64,000 nucleotides of DNA. Source: Capillidium heterosporum (taxonomy: Eukaryota > Entomophthoromycota > Entomophthoromycetes > Entomophthorales > Capillidiaceae). A model generated the notes under the pieces. That model worked only from the letters and a program-made list of their open reading frames with translations, ran no database searches and had not been told where the DNA came from. Location: positions 496,001 to 560,000 of the forward strand of contig WBMQ01000011.1 of NCBI GenBank assembly GCA_016630905.1. The letters are read 5' to 3'. Positions 11,341 through 23,345 of this stretch are shown here, one piece after another (the stretch's first letter is position 1; each line of letters begins with the position of its first letter). A program made the translations under genes and the position numbers.

Positions 11341-12190
11341 ATGAAGTATAGATTGAAGTACCAGTTCCCCTCCCACTCTATATTCAAGTTCAACGTTACC
11401 AAATTCTATACAGCCGTTCCCAAACTGAAGCATACTACAATAGTTGACGAAGAGGAAATACTAACCAATATTCCAAATTCCAAAGCTAGTTTAGATGACG
11501 ACAACGACATCCATGCTATAGAAAGTTTAAAATCCAAGTTTAAGCTACGAATCAACTTCGACAGTCCCAGTTTCAAAGTAAAACTTTTAAGCAATTTGGA
11601 TAGATCGACCATTGATCATATCTACAACTTTAACTTATTAGTAAAGTCCAATGACTTGGAAGGCTTGACCAAAACTTTATACCAATTGCAACGACTTAAT
11701 CACCTAAGTTATCTAAGTTACTATCAGGTAGAGTTATTATTAGCAACCTTCTACAAACTTTCTCCATGCCAAATTTACAAGCGCCAACTGCGAACCTACC
11801 TATTTAAATTTGACGTTGACGCTATTGAAGTTAAACTACCAATTCCAACTCAAGGAGTTGAAGCTAGTAGTACGTACATTGATCAAGTTCAAAGTTTTAG
11901 ACTATTCTAAAGTTATCTTTAACCTACTAGTTCAACATTCCAACTTAAATGGTATCGAGTTGGACGATGAGTTTTATAGTTTAGTTGGGTTACTCTTCTG
12001 CCTTGATCGACAGTTCTACCAAGCTTATAGCTGCCTAAATAAGCACGATAGTAGCTTAAGTAAGACCATAAGTTATGTTCACTTTAGCGTTAGGTGTAAT
12101 TTGATCAAATTTAAGAGATTTAAGGAATTGGGGTGCAGTGCTAACGACCAAAAGTACTTTTACAAACTTTGTACGCGGTTCAAAGCTTAG
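11341..12190 (+). CDS. Mitochondrial PPR-like helical-repeat protein with a frame break
   Basis: The N-terminus is basic and hydroxylated without acidic residues for about 28 residues (MKYRLKYQFPSHSIFKFN), typical of a mitochondrial presequence. The rest looks like degenerate pentatricopeptide helices (for example NFNLLVKSNDLEGLTKTLYQL and YSKVIFNLLVQHSNLNG), suggesting an organelle RNA-binding role; no specific family is recognised. The first frame (11341 to about 11830) and the second (about 11830-12190) differ by +1. The join can be made by a 25-nt GT-AG segment (11831-11855 region), by a 127-nt intron starting at 11728, or it is a one-base indel; I cannot tell. The total would be about 275-280 residues if the break is small. 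Confidence 0.5.
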
Positions 12191-13684
12191 GTTGAAGTGG
12201 GTTTTGAGGAGTGAGGCCGGTAGTTGTAGGATGTTAATTAATAAAAGTTTTTGGGAAGTTACTATTTGGCCATTGAGGATGCTCTAAATAGGTGCTGTAG
12301 AATATTAACGCTTTTGTTTGTATTTGTATTTTGTAAAATATATCTTTTAATAAATGGATTTAATACTATATATTTTTACATATCTAATTTTTAACTTCTG
12401 AAATGTAATATAACCTCTATTCAAATACTAACTAATGAAAGCACCAAGTATTTTGACTTTCGGAACCTTTTAAAATACAACCACATCTAATTACATTAAA
12501 TGCCTTTGAAAACGATAGATTAAGTAAAGAGTACAACATATATGGCAATTAGAAGCTATGTAGAGAGCTATAAGTTAAGGTATTTGGCAATACTGTGTAT
12601 TGTAGCTATAAAATACCTTATTTTTTATATAAGCATTTTTTCAAGTAAAAATCTATAAGTCTTTCAGACAATTGTAGATACTCCATTTCAAAAATCTTGG
12701 CAGATACTATAGTTAGCCTACTCTGCAGCTTTATCAAAACTTAGAATACATTTTAATATGAATAGTTATAATGGTACCATAATGAAAGGTTGCCTAAAAT
12801 ACAGGTTTAAGCTACTAGTATATGGGTATATAATATCGCACTAGGCTTCTTAAGTAAATCGCATGTCTATTGTATATATTCATTTTAAAAAGCTATATAG
12901 ATTTCTTTGAAAAATATATGGACAATCTGTTTAGATAATAGGGTACTCTATTAAAATTGACCTGTAAGGAATAGGATGTTTTTTGTAGAACAAGGTCATT
13001 TATAATAAAAAAATGTAAATATAGTAGGTAGGCTGGGTACGAATACCTATAGTTTGATGACCCAGTAGTAGGCCTTAGCCATTAAATTAGACTAGTAGTA
13101 CTATATCTATTATGTTTAAATATAATATATATTTAATTTTAGTGTAAACATCTTTGTAATTAATCGAATTCAAATATTAATCATTTTACCATTCTATTAC
13201 TTTTTACTGAAAACTTTTAAATAATAGGCTTTATATTCTAAAACATCTAGTAAAAGATAATCATATTAGGGTTGTTGAAAGTATAAAACATTATTTATAT
13301 ATATCCAAAGTTTCATAGATATCATATCTATTATAGTATACTATTATTAGCTACTTTATTTTGCTAATTAAAATTCTATATTTGATACCTGAGCAAATGA
13401 ATTATATATAACTACCTAAATAATGCTCACCCATTTGCTGCAATAAATATCATTGACAAATTACTGAAATCTAAGGCTGACGATTAACCTTCATTTCATT
13501 GGCTCGTAATAAATTCCATTTGAAATCGAAAAATATTTAGTTTTCAAAATTTACTGATTTAACCAATAATTCTAATTCCTACCCCAAACTCCCATTTAAC
13601 CATTCGCCAAAAGTAAACTTTTCAAACGAATTTCAAATCCAAATTCCAACCTCAACTTTGGACTATCAAGCAAAAGTTCAAAAG
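12191..13684. other. Long AT-rich intergenic region ending in the H4 promoter
   Basis: No coding features. The last 200 bases hold CCAAT/ATTGG pentamers (near 13498 and 13563) and lead into the histone H4 TATA box. Confidence 0.5.
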
Positions 13685-13692
13685 TATAAAAG
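13685..13692 (+). promoter_or_regulatory. TATA box of histone H4
   Basis: TATAAAAG is placed 61 bases upstream of the H4 ATG, leaving a short A-rich leader that ends ACAAAATG. Confidence 0.65.
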
Positions 13693-13721
13693 GTGGTGAA
13701 TTTCTTCCAACCAAATTATAA

Positions 13722-14057
<336 letters not shown>

Positions 14058-15016
14058 GCTATCATTATTAGTCTTGTACTATATCAATGTTTTCATATAC
14101 TAAAAACTATTTAATTTGAATAAACTATCCATTTTTACCTTATCTTATGTTATGACAAGTACAAAATTTATAATTGTTTCTATTACCAACTATATATATT
14201 TATGAGTTTCCCTAAAGTATAATAATGATTCGTGCCTTTGCACTTAAATTTATAACCTAATACGCCCTACATCCATGCTATATATAGCAAAGGTATAATC
14301 TAGTATATTATCAGATGTGAAATGCATATTCTTCAAGCTTGATAAACTCCAACTTTACAAACCAGCAGTTAGCAGACAAAAATTACTAACTGTATTTATC
14401 TAAAGTTATATCCATTATAAATCTGGCAACTATGTAAAAGTTAGAAAACCAAATACCTTCCTAAAAGGTTTATAGACACATACACTCAAATACATGGGAC
14501 GTAAGTAGTGTTATTACGAACCTACCATCACATTTCTAAGTAAAATAGGATAGATAAGTGTAAGTTTATGAAATACTTGCAAGCGAACATATCCCAGTGA
14601 GAGCGTAGCTGCTCTCTCAGAACTAAATAGCACATTCATATTATAGGCAGCTTTATAGACAGGAGTTGAGGTGTCTTTAGACTTGCTTATTATACTTTTA
14701 GGATTAAAATGCTTTTGCAACCACTAATCATCGTACCATCAATAATTTCAATAAGATACCTTTTAGCGTGATTGTATTATATACTACATATACTGTTAAT
14801 ATATTATAGGTAGTTATATATCAGATTTTCCACTTTATTTAGTTTTTTATACTGCTTGACTACCGGTCAAGAGTGATTTAATGAAAAATTACATTTACCA
14901 CCTATTATACCGCTCTATAGCTCAGTATTTAGGGCTATATATCGATATGTATATTTAACTTTACGGATGAAAAGTTCCTTGTTCAGTTATACAGGTAGAG
15001 TAGTTTGGAATCGATT
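14058..15016. other. Intergenic, AT-rich
   Basis: 3' flank of H4 (an AATAAA lies near 14117) and then AT-rich sequence with one weak minus-strand reading frame (14514-14720) that I do not accept as a gene. Confidence 0.5.
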
Positions 15017-15093
15017 ATGAAGGGCAAAATTGATAGGAAAGATGCTCTTTATCTTATTGATTTATCCAAACCTTGCCTCAGTTGAATTGAAGA

Positions 15094-16466
15094 TTGGCAA
15101 ACTTCCAATCAGATCCAAGAGTTTATTCCTCAGGTGTAAAATTACTGGGTATGGGTCGATCTCCAATTGCATTAGTAAATTATCCAAAAATAGTTAAATG
15201 TAGGATCCAATTCCCCGAGATCTTCACACTTTCTCATAAAATTGAGTTTGAATTCAAAAATACATCTCTCATTAAGATGATGAGCACCAGTAAAGATGAA
15301 GAAGGCCATACCGAAAAACTCCTCAACATATTGATTGAATTACTAGGTAACTACGACTATTTCCATCAATTATTTATCCAATTTTGAACCTATTTGACAT
15401 AGATATTTTGAACCATATTAGCAAGAAAGACTCGGATGGAGGCGAAGGTGCTAAGGATAAGGTCAAACGAAACTCCCTTAGAAGAAAGTTGACCGATGAC
15501 TTTAAAGATGTTGATAAGCTACTCAAAGTTTTGAAGTACAAGCATCAAGTCAAGGCTCGAATAACTGAGCTAGCCAAACTGAAAAGCCAATCGAAGACGC
15601 TTAGCAAAGATGAAATTCGAAGAACATGCTCAATTATAAAGGATGTTTTGAACGGTAAGCCTTTAAAACATTCATTCATAGTAAAGCTTAATAATTAAAG
15701 ATTTAGGTGATGAAGATGACTCTGAAATGCTTTTAAATTTAGTAAGTCGCAGCTGCGGTATCGAAAGCAAGTTATCAGTACCAAACCTCTCAAGTACCCT
15801 ACACCCAAATTTCAGCATAAGGCCTAGTACCTCCAGTCAGAATTTGAAACCAGGCAACCTAACTTTACCCCACTCCAACACGGTGCGTACTCTATTCCTA
15901 AACCAAGCTTCAACGCAGTCGACTCCCGACCTTAAACTGGGAGTAGACAACGCAAAGTCCACTAAGTTTAACCGAGCTTTCCAAAATTTAATTGTGGAAA
16001 GCGAGAGTGACGATGAAGGTAGTACAATCGACGTATCTAACGACCATCTGCTCAACTTGGAACCCTTTGACGAACCTTTCGCTACTAATGTGACAGTAGG
16101 AGACCCGTTTCGCATTGGTACTGGTATCAAGTCGTTCACCCTCTACACGTGTACTGCCATCACCCCACAGGTAATTTTAGTTTACAGGTGGTAGCCAGGT
16201 GTTAACTTTAGTAAAATAGGGCAAGGCTTACGTCAGTAGGAAACGATACAGTGACTTTGACAAATTGCGACGCAGCGTACTCAAGCTGTACCCTAACTAC
16301 AACCGGTTCCTACCTCGGCTACCACCTAAGCGGCTTGGTAGGGAAATTCGACTCCAAGTTTGTAGAGACACGGAGGCAGGGTTTGGAATTTTTCTTACAG
16401 TTTTTGACTATGCATCCTATCTTGGGCAAGTCCCCATTAATTCAGAGGTTTTTTGTAGCCGTTTAA
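15094..16466 (+). CDS. PX-domain protein (phosphoinositide binding), frame break near the C-terminus
   Basis: The C-terminal third is a PX (phox homology) domain, which binds phosphatidylinositol 3-phosphate on endosomes: RKRYSDFDKLRRSV (the RRYSDF signature), the proline-rich loop FLPRLPPKR, then KFDSKFVETRRQGLEFFL. Three introns were resolved: 15347-15402, 15655-15700 and 16171-16219, after which the exons read through. The N-terminal part is helical and charged (LLKVLKYKHQVKARITEL), and the middle is serine/acidic-rich; neither is recognised. Between LPPKR and GKFDSKF (about 16335) the frame shifts by +1, inside the conserved PX core with no room for an intron. The start is uncertain: no ATG opens the first frame at 15094, and an ATG at 15017 leads to an in-frame stop. 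Likely role in endosomal sorting. Confidence 0.65.
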
Positions 16467-16664
16467 ATTTAGGTTGGTAGGGAAGTATTCTAATTAAAAC
16501 TAATATGTACATATGTATTTGAAAAATAGTTTATTTAACAGGTTTATATTGTATTTAATGGTATATTTTGGCCTATGTGATAACTTAGAGATCTTTTAGC
16601 TATCTTAGATATACAGAATTAGAATTGTAGTCTATTATACATCTGAAAATTTCAATTGTTAACT

Positions 16665-17120
16665 TCATTTCATCTTGTTCATCTGTAAACGATCTTTGTT
16701 TAACTCTGAATTTAAAATAAAAAGTTGGTTAGATATAAAGATATGAAAATATATTACGTTGGTTCAAATAGTGTTGCGCCTTACTATTTTCAAACTTGAT
16801 AAATGAGTTGGAGGCAAAATTTAAATACAACTTTGGTAGCTCTAGTAAAAATTTATCAATATCTAGATATAAAGATATAAAATTTACCATCAATATTCTC
16901 CTCCAATTCCTGTAAAGTTTTTTCATTCTGTTTTATGGTGTTTTCTAGATTTATCCTCTAAGAAATTAAAAGCTATTAAACTAACTCACTAAATTTTACC
17001 TGAGTTGCCTTCAAAAGTTTCTTCTCCTTCAAATAGATTTCATCGGCTAAGGCTAAGCAAGTTAGCTACATTTCATTTGTAAATTTTACCTTTCAGCCCT
17101 ATACTACTGTCAAATTCCAT
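16665..17120 (-). CDS. PDRG1: PDRG1-like prefoldin-like protein
   Basis: Five small exons from an ATG at 17120 to a TGA at 16665-16667, each join GT-AG and in phase, give a small acidic/basic coiled-coil protein of about 95 residues. The pattern LADEIYLKEKKLL, NTIKQNEKTLQEL, LNFASNSFIKFENSKA and a final long helix matches the layout of PDRG1, a beta-prefoldin-like subunit of the R2TP/prefoldin-like chaperone complex (two helices around a short hairpin with the FIK segment). The assignment is by eye on a short protein. An alternative 3' splice site would give a different C-terminus (a tail ending VYLR). Confidence 0.45.
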
Positions 17121-17263
17121 GTTGAAATAGAATAAATTTCAACAAGTTCCAAAGTTTTATAAACTTGCAGCCAAATCCTTCCTGCCATTGAACTCAATTT
17201 AGCTTCATAATTGGCTCGATATTTCATTCCTTGAAAACCATTTTACATTTTCGTTTCTCAAGC

Positions 17264-18591
17264 ATGGTAGAGTCACCCCAACCTTCGCAACCATCGACCC
17301 CATCCTCAACTCCAAAGGAGACTATAGATAGGGTAGAAAGTATAGATGTAGAGGGGTTTATCAATAACTATTTAATACCCAACAGACCAGTGATAGTTAA
17401 AAATTTATTCGACAACCGAGCTCAACTTTTGAATAGATTGGTGGACTTCGAAGCTCGAACTATAAATTTTAGATACTTGAAGGAACATTTCGGCGACTCC
17501 AAAGTAACATTCTATTCCAAAGATACAAAGGATGGTTCGGAAGTTAGATATTTAAATGAAGTTATCGATAGGGTAGAGCGAAATGAATCTGAGTTGTATA
17601 TAAAGGATTGGCATTTCGAACTGGAACTTAGCAAGAACAATAAAGAGCTGTACAGTTTACCAGATATCTTTAAAGGTAGCATATTTTTAGTCCTATTTAG
17701 CAAATTCTAATACTGCATGTTTTATTTTTTGTAGAAGATTGGCTAGATTACTTAAACCGAAATCGAATAGATAAGGAATGTGATGACTACAAGTTCATAT
17801 ATCTAGGTACCCAAAACTCAACGACAAACTTCCATTTTGATGTCTTAAAATCATATTCCTGGTCCACGAACCTAATAGGAAGGAAATTGTGGTACTTACT
17901 ACCCGATAAATTTGACAAGCTAGGTGAAGAGGTTTTGAACGACAAATTAAAATTTGAGGATATCGAAGGTAGCTGTTTGAAGTTCATTCAGTATGAGGAT
18001 GAGACAGTGTTCGTGCCATCAAACTGGTACCACAAAGTCATCAATTTGGAGTTAACGTTGAGTGTTAACCGAAACTTTCTCAATGGGTATTCCATCCTCA
18101 ACACTTCCACCTTCCTCTGTAACAGTCTGGTAGAGGTCTTTAAGGAGATTGAAGACGATAGAATTAGCTTAGGTGACGAGTACGAGGACCACTGTCAACT
18201 TTTGTTGAACTGCCTATCTGGTTTGAACTTGATCAACTTCTACACTTTGTTAAGCTTGATTTTAAATATCTATTTGAACAAATTTAACTTATTTACAAAC
18301 TATTATTACAACAAGTTTGTGTTGAAAATACCTAAACCTTATTTTAACAACAGGAATGAAGATATATTATTCAGTAAGGAGTTTATTGATAGTATTAGGG
18401 ATGATAATGATTTCTTCAGTTACGTAAATTTTGTCAATGACAAGCTGTCGTTCTTCAAGTTCCAATTCAAGCAGATCCATGCATGTCTAACGATACTCGA
18501 TACCAAGGCTTACAACTTAGAAGGTTTATTGGGATGTGATCATGTGAGTTTAACGAAAGATAGGTTAAATATGCTGCTGGATGAACTGTAA
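17264..18591 (+). CDS. JMJD4: JmjC-domain hydroxylase, JMJD4-like
   Basis: Two exons, 17264-17675 and 17735-18591, give 422 residues. The JmjC core is clear: an N-terminal lead-in with RPVIVKNLF, the iron-binding HFD at about residues 171-173, the flanking SYSWSTNLIGRKLWYLLP, and the distal histidine in FVPSNWYHKVINL followed by TLSVNRNFLNGY. This order and the SWS..N..GRK block match JMJD4, a 2-oxoglutarate/Fe(II) oxygenase that hydroxylates a lysine of the translation termination factor eRF1. The C-terminal 170 residues are helical and less conserved. I start at the ATG at 17264 (MVESPQP) rather than 17231 because the extension is hydrophobic and poorly placed. Substrate identity is inferred from the family. 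Confidence 0.82.
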
Positions 18592-18613
18592 TCTCGACTA
18601 CCCTTTCTTAGCC

Positions 18614-19321
18614 TTACCCTAATAAATTTAACTTTTTTATGCCCTTGCTCAATAAGCCACCTACCTTCTTTGGTATACTTGCAATAGATTTGTAGCTAGG
18701 TTTAGCGTGGCTAACTTTGTCGTTGCCAGTGTAAGTCATATTTGCAATCTTGCAGTCACTGTTAATCTCAATTTGAACATCTTCCACTTTCAACTGATCA
18801 TCCAATTTGTTGTAGTTGTCGGTACTCTCTACGTACAGATCTATTTGATTACCCTTAAAACTCCAGCTTACATCGTCCACCCGTAAGCAGCCGTTGTGCC
18901 TACTACCGTCTGACAACGTGGCTCCCTTCAACTTGGGAACGTAGACTTTGGACCCAAATTTCAAATCGTTGGCTGCTATACTCTTATAAGTTACTAAATC
19001 ATTATCATGTGATCCTTTGGCTTTCTTCGTCACCAGTTTCTTGAAACACTTGCAAGAATCATCCCAGCAGTTCAGCATGGTTTGGTCCTTGAGCTGCCCG
19101 GTCCCTTCCATGGTTATTCTTTCCAAAAATTCCTTGCTGACTTTTATCGTTCCACCATCACATAGTTTTAATTGGCCTGCATTGGTGCCCTGCTTGTTAA
19201 GTGGGAATTCCTTCTCTTGGGCTATCCAGTAGTAAGTCAGTTTGACTACTTTTGTCTCCTTCGTACAAATAGTTGATATGAAAGTTAAAGTTAGAAATAG
19301 GGTCGGTAGGTGTATCCTCAT
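18614..19321 (-). CDS. Secreted 3D-domain (double-psi beta-barrel) protein
   Basis: 235 residues with a signal peptide (MRIHLPTLFLTLTFISTICT) when started at the ATG at 19321; an upstream ATG at 19390 would bury the signal and is unlikely. The mature part begins with the TYYW motif, has LKLCDGGTIKVSKEF, a MEGTGQLKDQ segment, a cysteine-rich insert, the FGSKVYVPKL strand and the RVDD...KGNQIDLYV block (residues about 147-164). This is the pattern of the 3D domain, the catalytic barrel fold of bacterial lytic transglycosylase MltA and of secreted fungal relatives. The three aspartates expected in this fold are at least partly present (D149, D150, D161). The C-terminus is lysine-rich with no membrane segment. 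Substrate in fungi is not known; cell-wall glycan binding is a guess. Confidence 0.75.
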   Translation of the reverse strand: MRIHLPTLFLTLTFISTICTKETKVVKLTYYWIAQEKEFPLNKQGTNAGQLKLCDGGTIKVSKEFLERITMEGTGQLKDQTMLNCWDDSCKCFKKLVTKKAKGSHDNDLVTYKSIAANDLKFGSKVYVPKLKGATLSDGSRHNGCLRVDDVSWSFKGNQIDLYVESTDNYNKLDDQLKVEDVQIEINSDCKIANMTYTGNDKVSHAKPSYKSIASIPKKVGGLLSKGIKKLNLLG

Positions 19322-20005
19322 ATTCGTACTTTTGAAATTAAAATTAATGTTTCGAAAAGTTAGAGTTGCAATGTCAGTTTGCCCTTTCATTTATAAAGGA
19401 CATCCTACTTAGATATTCCTTAGAGATTGTCAAAGTTTTCAACTTTGTAAATCGATATCTTGCTATCAAAAGCTGTTAAAATGCGAGCATAAAGTTGAAA
19501 TGGAGGTTGTGCCTACACCTTGCAGGATTCAACGGTGGGCTTTTAGAATCTAACGGAGGCATTTTAACATACAAATTTGCACGAATTATTAATAGTTAAC
19601 GGTAAAACTAATTAAGAAAGTTTAGATATTCTGAACTAACTTTAATCTTTATTAAAATTTAACACTTAGTAGCAGTTATTATATATATGTAAGTCGCCTT
19701 CAAATATAAATAACTAGTTTTACAAAAAGATTTAAAAGTTTTATATGTAATTTTTGCATAACAATCGTAAAGATATGCCTGTTAGAGTAAATAGAGGTAA
19801 AAGACAAGCTAAAATATGCCTTGTCCTTAGGTATATTTGTATCTACGATATGTAATTAAAAACAGCTAATTTGACAGAAGCATTTAATTACATTCATAAG
19901 AGAGGGCATTATAGAAGGCACGACAAAATTTTATAGAATTTATCATTAAACAGTTATCATAAAATTACTTGTTAATTTACTTCATTTATCCTAACTATAA
20001 TGGGC
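19322..20005. other. Intergenic between convergent-to-tandem minus-strand genes
   Basis: Promoter of the 3D-domain gene on the left (no clear TATA) and 3' flank of TBCK on the right. No other feature seen. Confidence 0.5.
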
Positions 20006-23000
20006 TCAAGTGTGCTGTAAACCATCTGGCTTACCAATTCCTAAGACGGTTTTCTTCATACACCTATAGATAATGGGGATAGTGGTATTGGAGGGTGGCA
20101 TAGGATGGCCAGGTTCCAATTTGGCGCGTAAGGCGCCAGGTTGTCTTATAGGTGTACAATTACACAGACTTATGGCCAAGTTTTCGGGGCAGTTTCGCAG
20201 TACAAGCTGGTGGAGGTCTGTTGGAAGCACTACTACCCTTTTGAAGGAGAACTTGACTAGGAGTAAGGCAAACTGGGTAGCCAACTCATCTTCTTCAGCT
20301 ACTACAACTAGGTACGACTTCTCCCGTTTACGTAGGTGGGCTGCCAGCGGGTGTAGTAGGGAATAGAAGTAGGGATGTAAGTCCAAATCCAGCTGGCAAT
20401 GGACGGACCCGATCGAATGCAATTCAAAGTAGCTGGCTTGGGGTCGAGTATCTACGATAGTCAATTTGTCGTGAAGGTCGAACAGGTCCTCTAAAGTTAG
20501 AAAGGGTACCGACTCGACGTCGCCGCTGAACTTCCACACCGGGTCACCGGCTGGACCTTCACCACTAACGAAAGTCTGAAGTGTCGGGTTGAGTACAGAG
20601 GGTGGACTAAGCCGATACATCTGGTAGGTCTCTTGTAAAACTGATTGGATATCAATATCGGGGAAGGGATCGGAAAACAACGCACTGCATCGGTTAAAGT
20701 CAGCTTGCAGTAGCTTGGTCTCGAGACAGCTGAGGATACTTACACCAAACAGGACTGGAAGCGTGACTGGCCCTACCAAGAACCGATCCCAAAGCTGGTG
20801 GACCTTGTCCAAAAAGAAAGTACGGGAGAACAATGTGAGAAACCAGGGGATGGCGTAAAGCTGTGGCTGGAAACCGATACGATTCAAATGTAAAGCAACT
20901 TGAGGGTGGTGGAACACCAACAGGCTATGGAAGAGGTGCAGCTGCTCCTGCAGTACTTGTGCATTTTCGGGTACGAAGTGTCGATTCAAAAACTTTTTGA
21001 CGACTTTATCCATAATCTGGAAGCCTAGAGCCGGGTCTCCATCGGTAGCGGTAAGACTGGCAGCCCCAATGGAATCCAAACCCTGCCAGTAGACTAAACC
21101 TGGATTTAAAGCAACCCAGGTCTCAAGAAGCTGGACGAGCTGCCGCTGTCCTTGGGGAGCTGCTAAAGTGGGGTGATACTGGTGACAACGAGGAACGTCG
21201 ACTTCAATCTGATGTTGCGTTGCATCCGTTAACTGTAAGTCAACGCTACGGTACATCTGCCTGTAGTCCCCCTCAACTCCCAATAACGCGGCCCAGATAG
21301 GTCCTCTAAGCACATCGGGGATACCTTGAAGGGCATGGTAGTTAATCTCATGCTTTGAACTGGGGTACTGCGATAGTAACTGTCGGAAGAGGTAAACACG
21401 TTGGCATCGTTCGATGACATCGTCGTGGCGCAAGCCCTCTCCCGGCAGATTATCTGAAGAAGGTGGTAGAGAGGCTGTAGGATAAAGTAGAGCTGGAGGT
21501 TGATCTAGTGCATCCAATTCTTCTGGCTCCAATGGCAACGTTAACGGTGCTTTGAACCAGGAGGCTGAGTCCTGAGCCACCTGAATCACAACTCGGATTG
21601 GATCCAAGTTGATTGGAAATGGGCAGTTTTCAACTGAGCTGTTACTTGGCTTTTGAGATCCGATACGGCACCCCCGTTGATCACCAACTCCCTTCAGCAC
21701 GGCGAACGGTAGATTGAAAATTCCGGTCAAACTATCGATAGTGTTGCTTTTGGCCATTTTGATGGTACCATCTGCCTCAGCTTCGATATCGGCATTAGAT
21801 AGTTGGTATAAATAAGCCATATCAGGTAGTGTGAGCTTGGTACGCCAGCTTTCATCATCGATATCTCCATCGACTAACGCTTGCATCTGAGATTGATCAA
21901 GTTGGGATATAGTGGGTAGGCCACAGTGCCATGCACTCAGATAAAGGGGTTCTGCGCTTAAGTTATTTCGTGAAAGTAGAGGATGCAACAGTAGTTGATC
22001 AGGGTGTAGTCGTTGATTCAAGTTGGGTCTGAGGCATGTCATAATAAAGTCAGTGCAATCCTCTGTAACATCTTGGCCACTCAGTACTTCGCTAAGCTGA
22101 TGCCGTATATAATTTAGAAAGGCGTCAGTCATATCTGAATCTGATAATAATTTAGTTAATTTTATAAAATAGTTTTGTAGTGGCGTCCTATTCTGTTGCC
22201 CTTCGTGCCCTTCCGAGTTTGAATATTCCATCGTTAAGTTATCCAGAAAAGCTTTGACTAGGTTACGACCGGTCATTAACTCGGCAAGTACAGTTCCGAG
22301 GGACCATACATCGACCCTGGAATCGAAGGGGATCGACTCCAGCTTTAGATCATCTACATAGCTACAGCTTCCAAATCTATCCAGCTGACAAATATTGTTA
22401 GTTGGACTCGGTAGCCACCAGTTGGAGGCCATGGCTAGCAGCAATTCGGGGGCTGAGTAGTAAGGGTCACTGCTTACTTAGTTTATCGAATTCAGTAAAA
22501 TTTACTTGAAAGGTGTATCCATATGGCGTCGGCAATAGTGGGTTAAGTGAAGCAGGCCAAAACTTGCCACTTTCACTGTAACCTTAAAAATAGCAAAATT
22601 AATAGACACTATATTCCAACATTACCTCTTCCAAATTAAGTTGAGCATCTTCGGGCTTGGCCAAGAGTATATTTTTAGGGCACAGGTTACCAAATGCTAC
22701 TACTCGGTCCTGCCCTAAATTAAGGTTGTTGGTCGTCACCATCGCCTCCAAAATCTGCCTCGTCAAGTTAACTAAGCCATCCATACCAGAAAATTTTGGT
22801 TCAGTAGTACTTTCTGCTTGTTTTGGTTGAAATTTGGCATCGATATAATTTGCAAGTGTATGGGGATGGTACTCCTGCAACATAAACAGTTGACCTATAG
22901 TACAGTTAAATATACTTACAGCTTTATATAAAAAGACAAAGCATTACCACTTTTCCCAGTAACCATATCTACTTGCTCACATAGATTGGGGTGGTTGAAA

Positions 23001-23345
23001 CTCTACTTAAAAAATTATTAAAACAGAAGCTGTTGGCATTTACCTTCAAGCTTTGAAACCGAGCTAGAACTTGGACATAGCTTGGGACGGTAGGTAGTCC
23101 GGTTGACCGTACCGTTATATGATCTAACTTATCACTAATATCAAGTTTCAAGGCTGATAACCCACGTTGAAATGTCTTGGATTTATCTTTACTAAAAATA
23201 CTATTTAATTGGATTCTAAGGCTGGAGAAAGAGTATTGGTTATATGAAAGTAAATGTACCTTTCAGCTACTGTTGTATTATTCTTTGCAATGTAAATTTC
23301 CTCTTCAATTGGTCGAGAATGAGTGTAATATTTCAAAACTACCAT
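20006..23345 (-). CDS. TBCK: TBCK: pseudokinase-TBC-rhodanese protein
   Basis: Six exons in phase (23260-23345, 23044-23191, 22948-23002, 22626-22894, 22506-22582, 20006-22469) give 1032 residues. Order: a protein-kinase fold (about 1-390), a TBC Rab-GAP domain (about 590-820) and a rhodanese-like domain (about 880-1000), which is the diagnostic layout of TBCK. In the kinase part the HRD loop reads FGN before LCPKNILL and DFG reads SFG, so it should be a pseudokinase, while the APE (YYSAPEL) and DVWSLG motifs remain. The TBC domain keeps IEVDVPR (IxxDxxR) and YWQ (YxQ), the arginine and glutamine fingers, so Rab-GAP activity is possible. In animals TBCK is part of the FERRY complex on early endosomes and affects TORC1. 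Longer than the human protein (893 residues) because of a linker before TBC. Confidence 0.92.

Noticed and set aside
22895-22947. A 25-nt intron in TBCK
   Set aside because: A donor further upstream (GTAATG) gives a 53-nt intron with the correct frame and a better match to the kinase fold.
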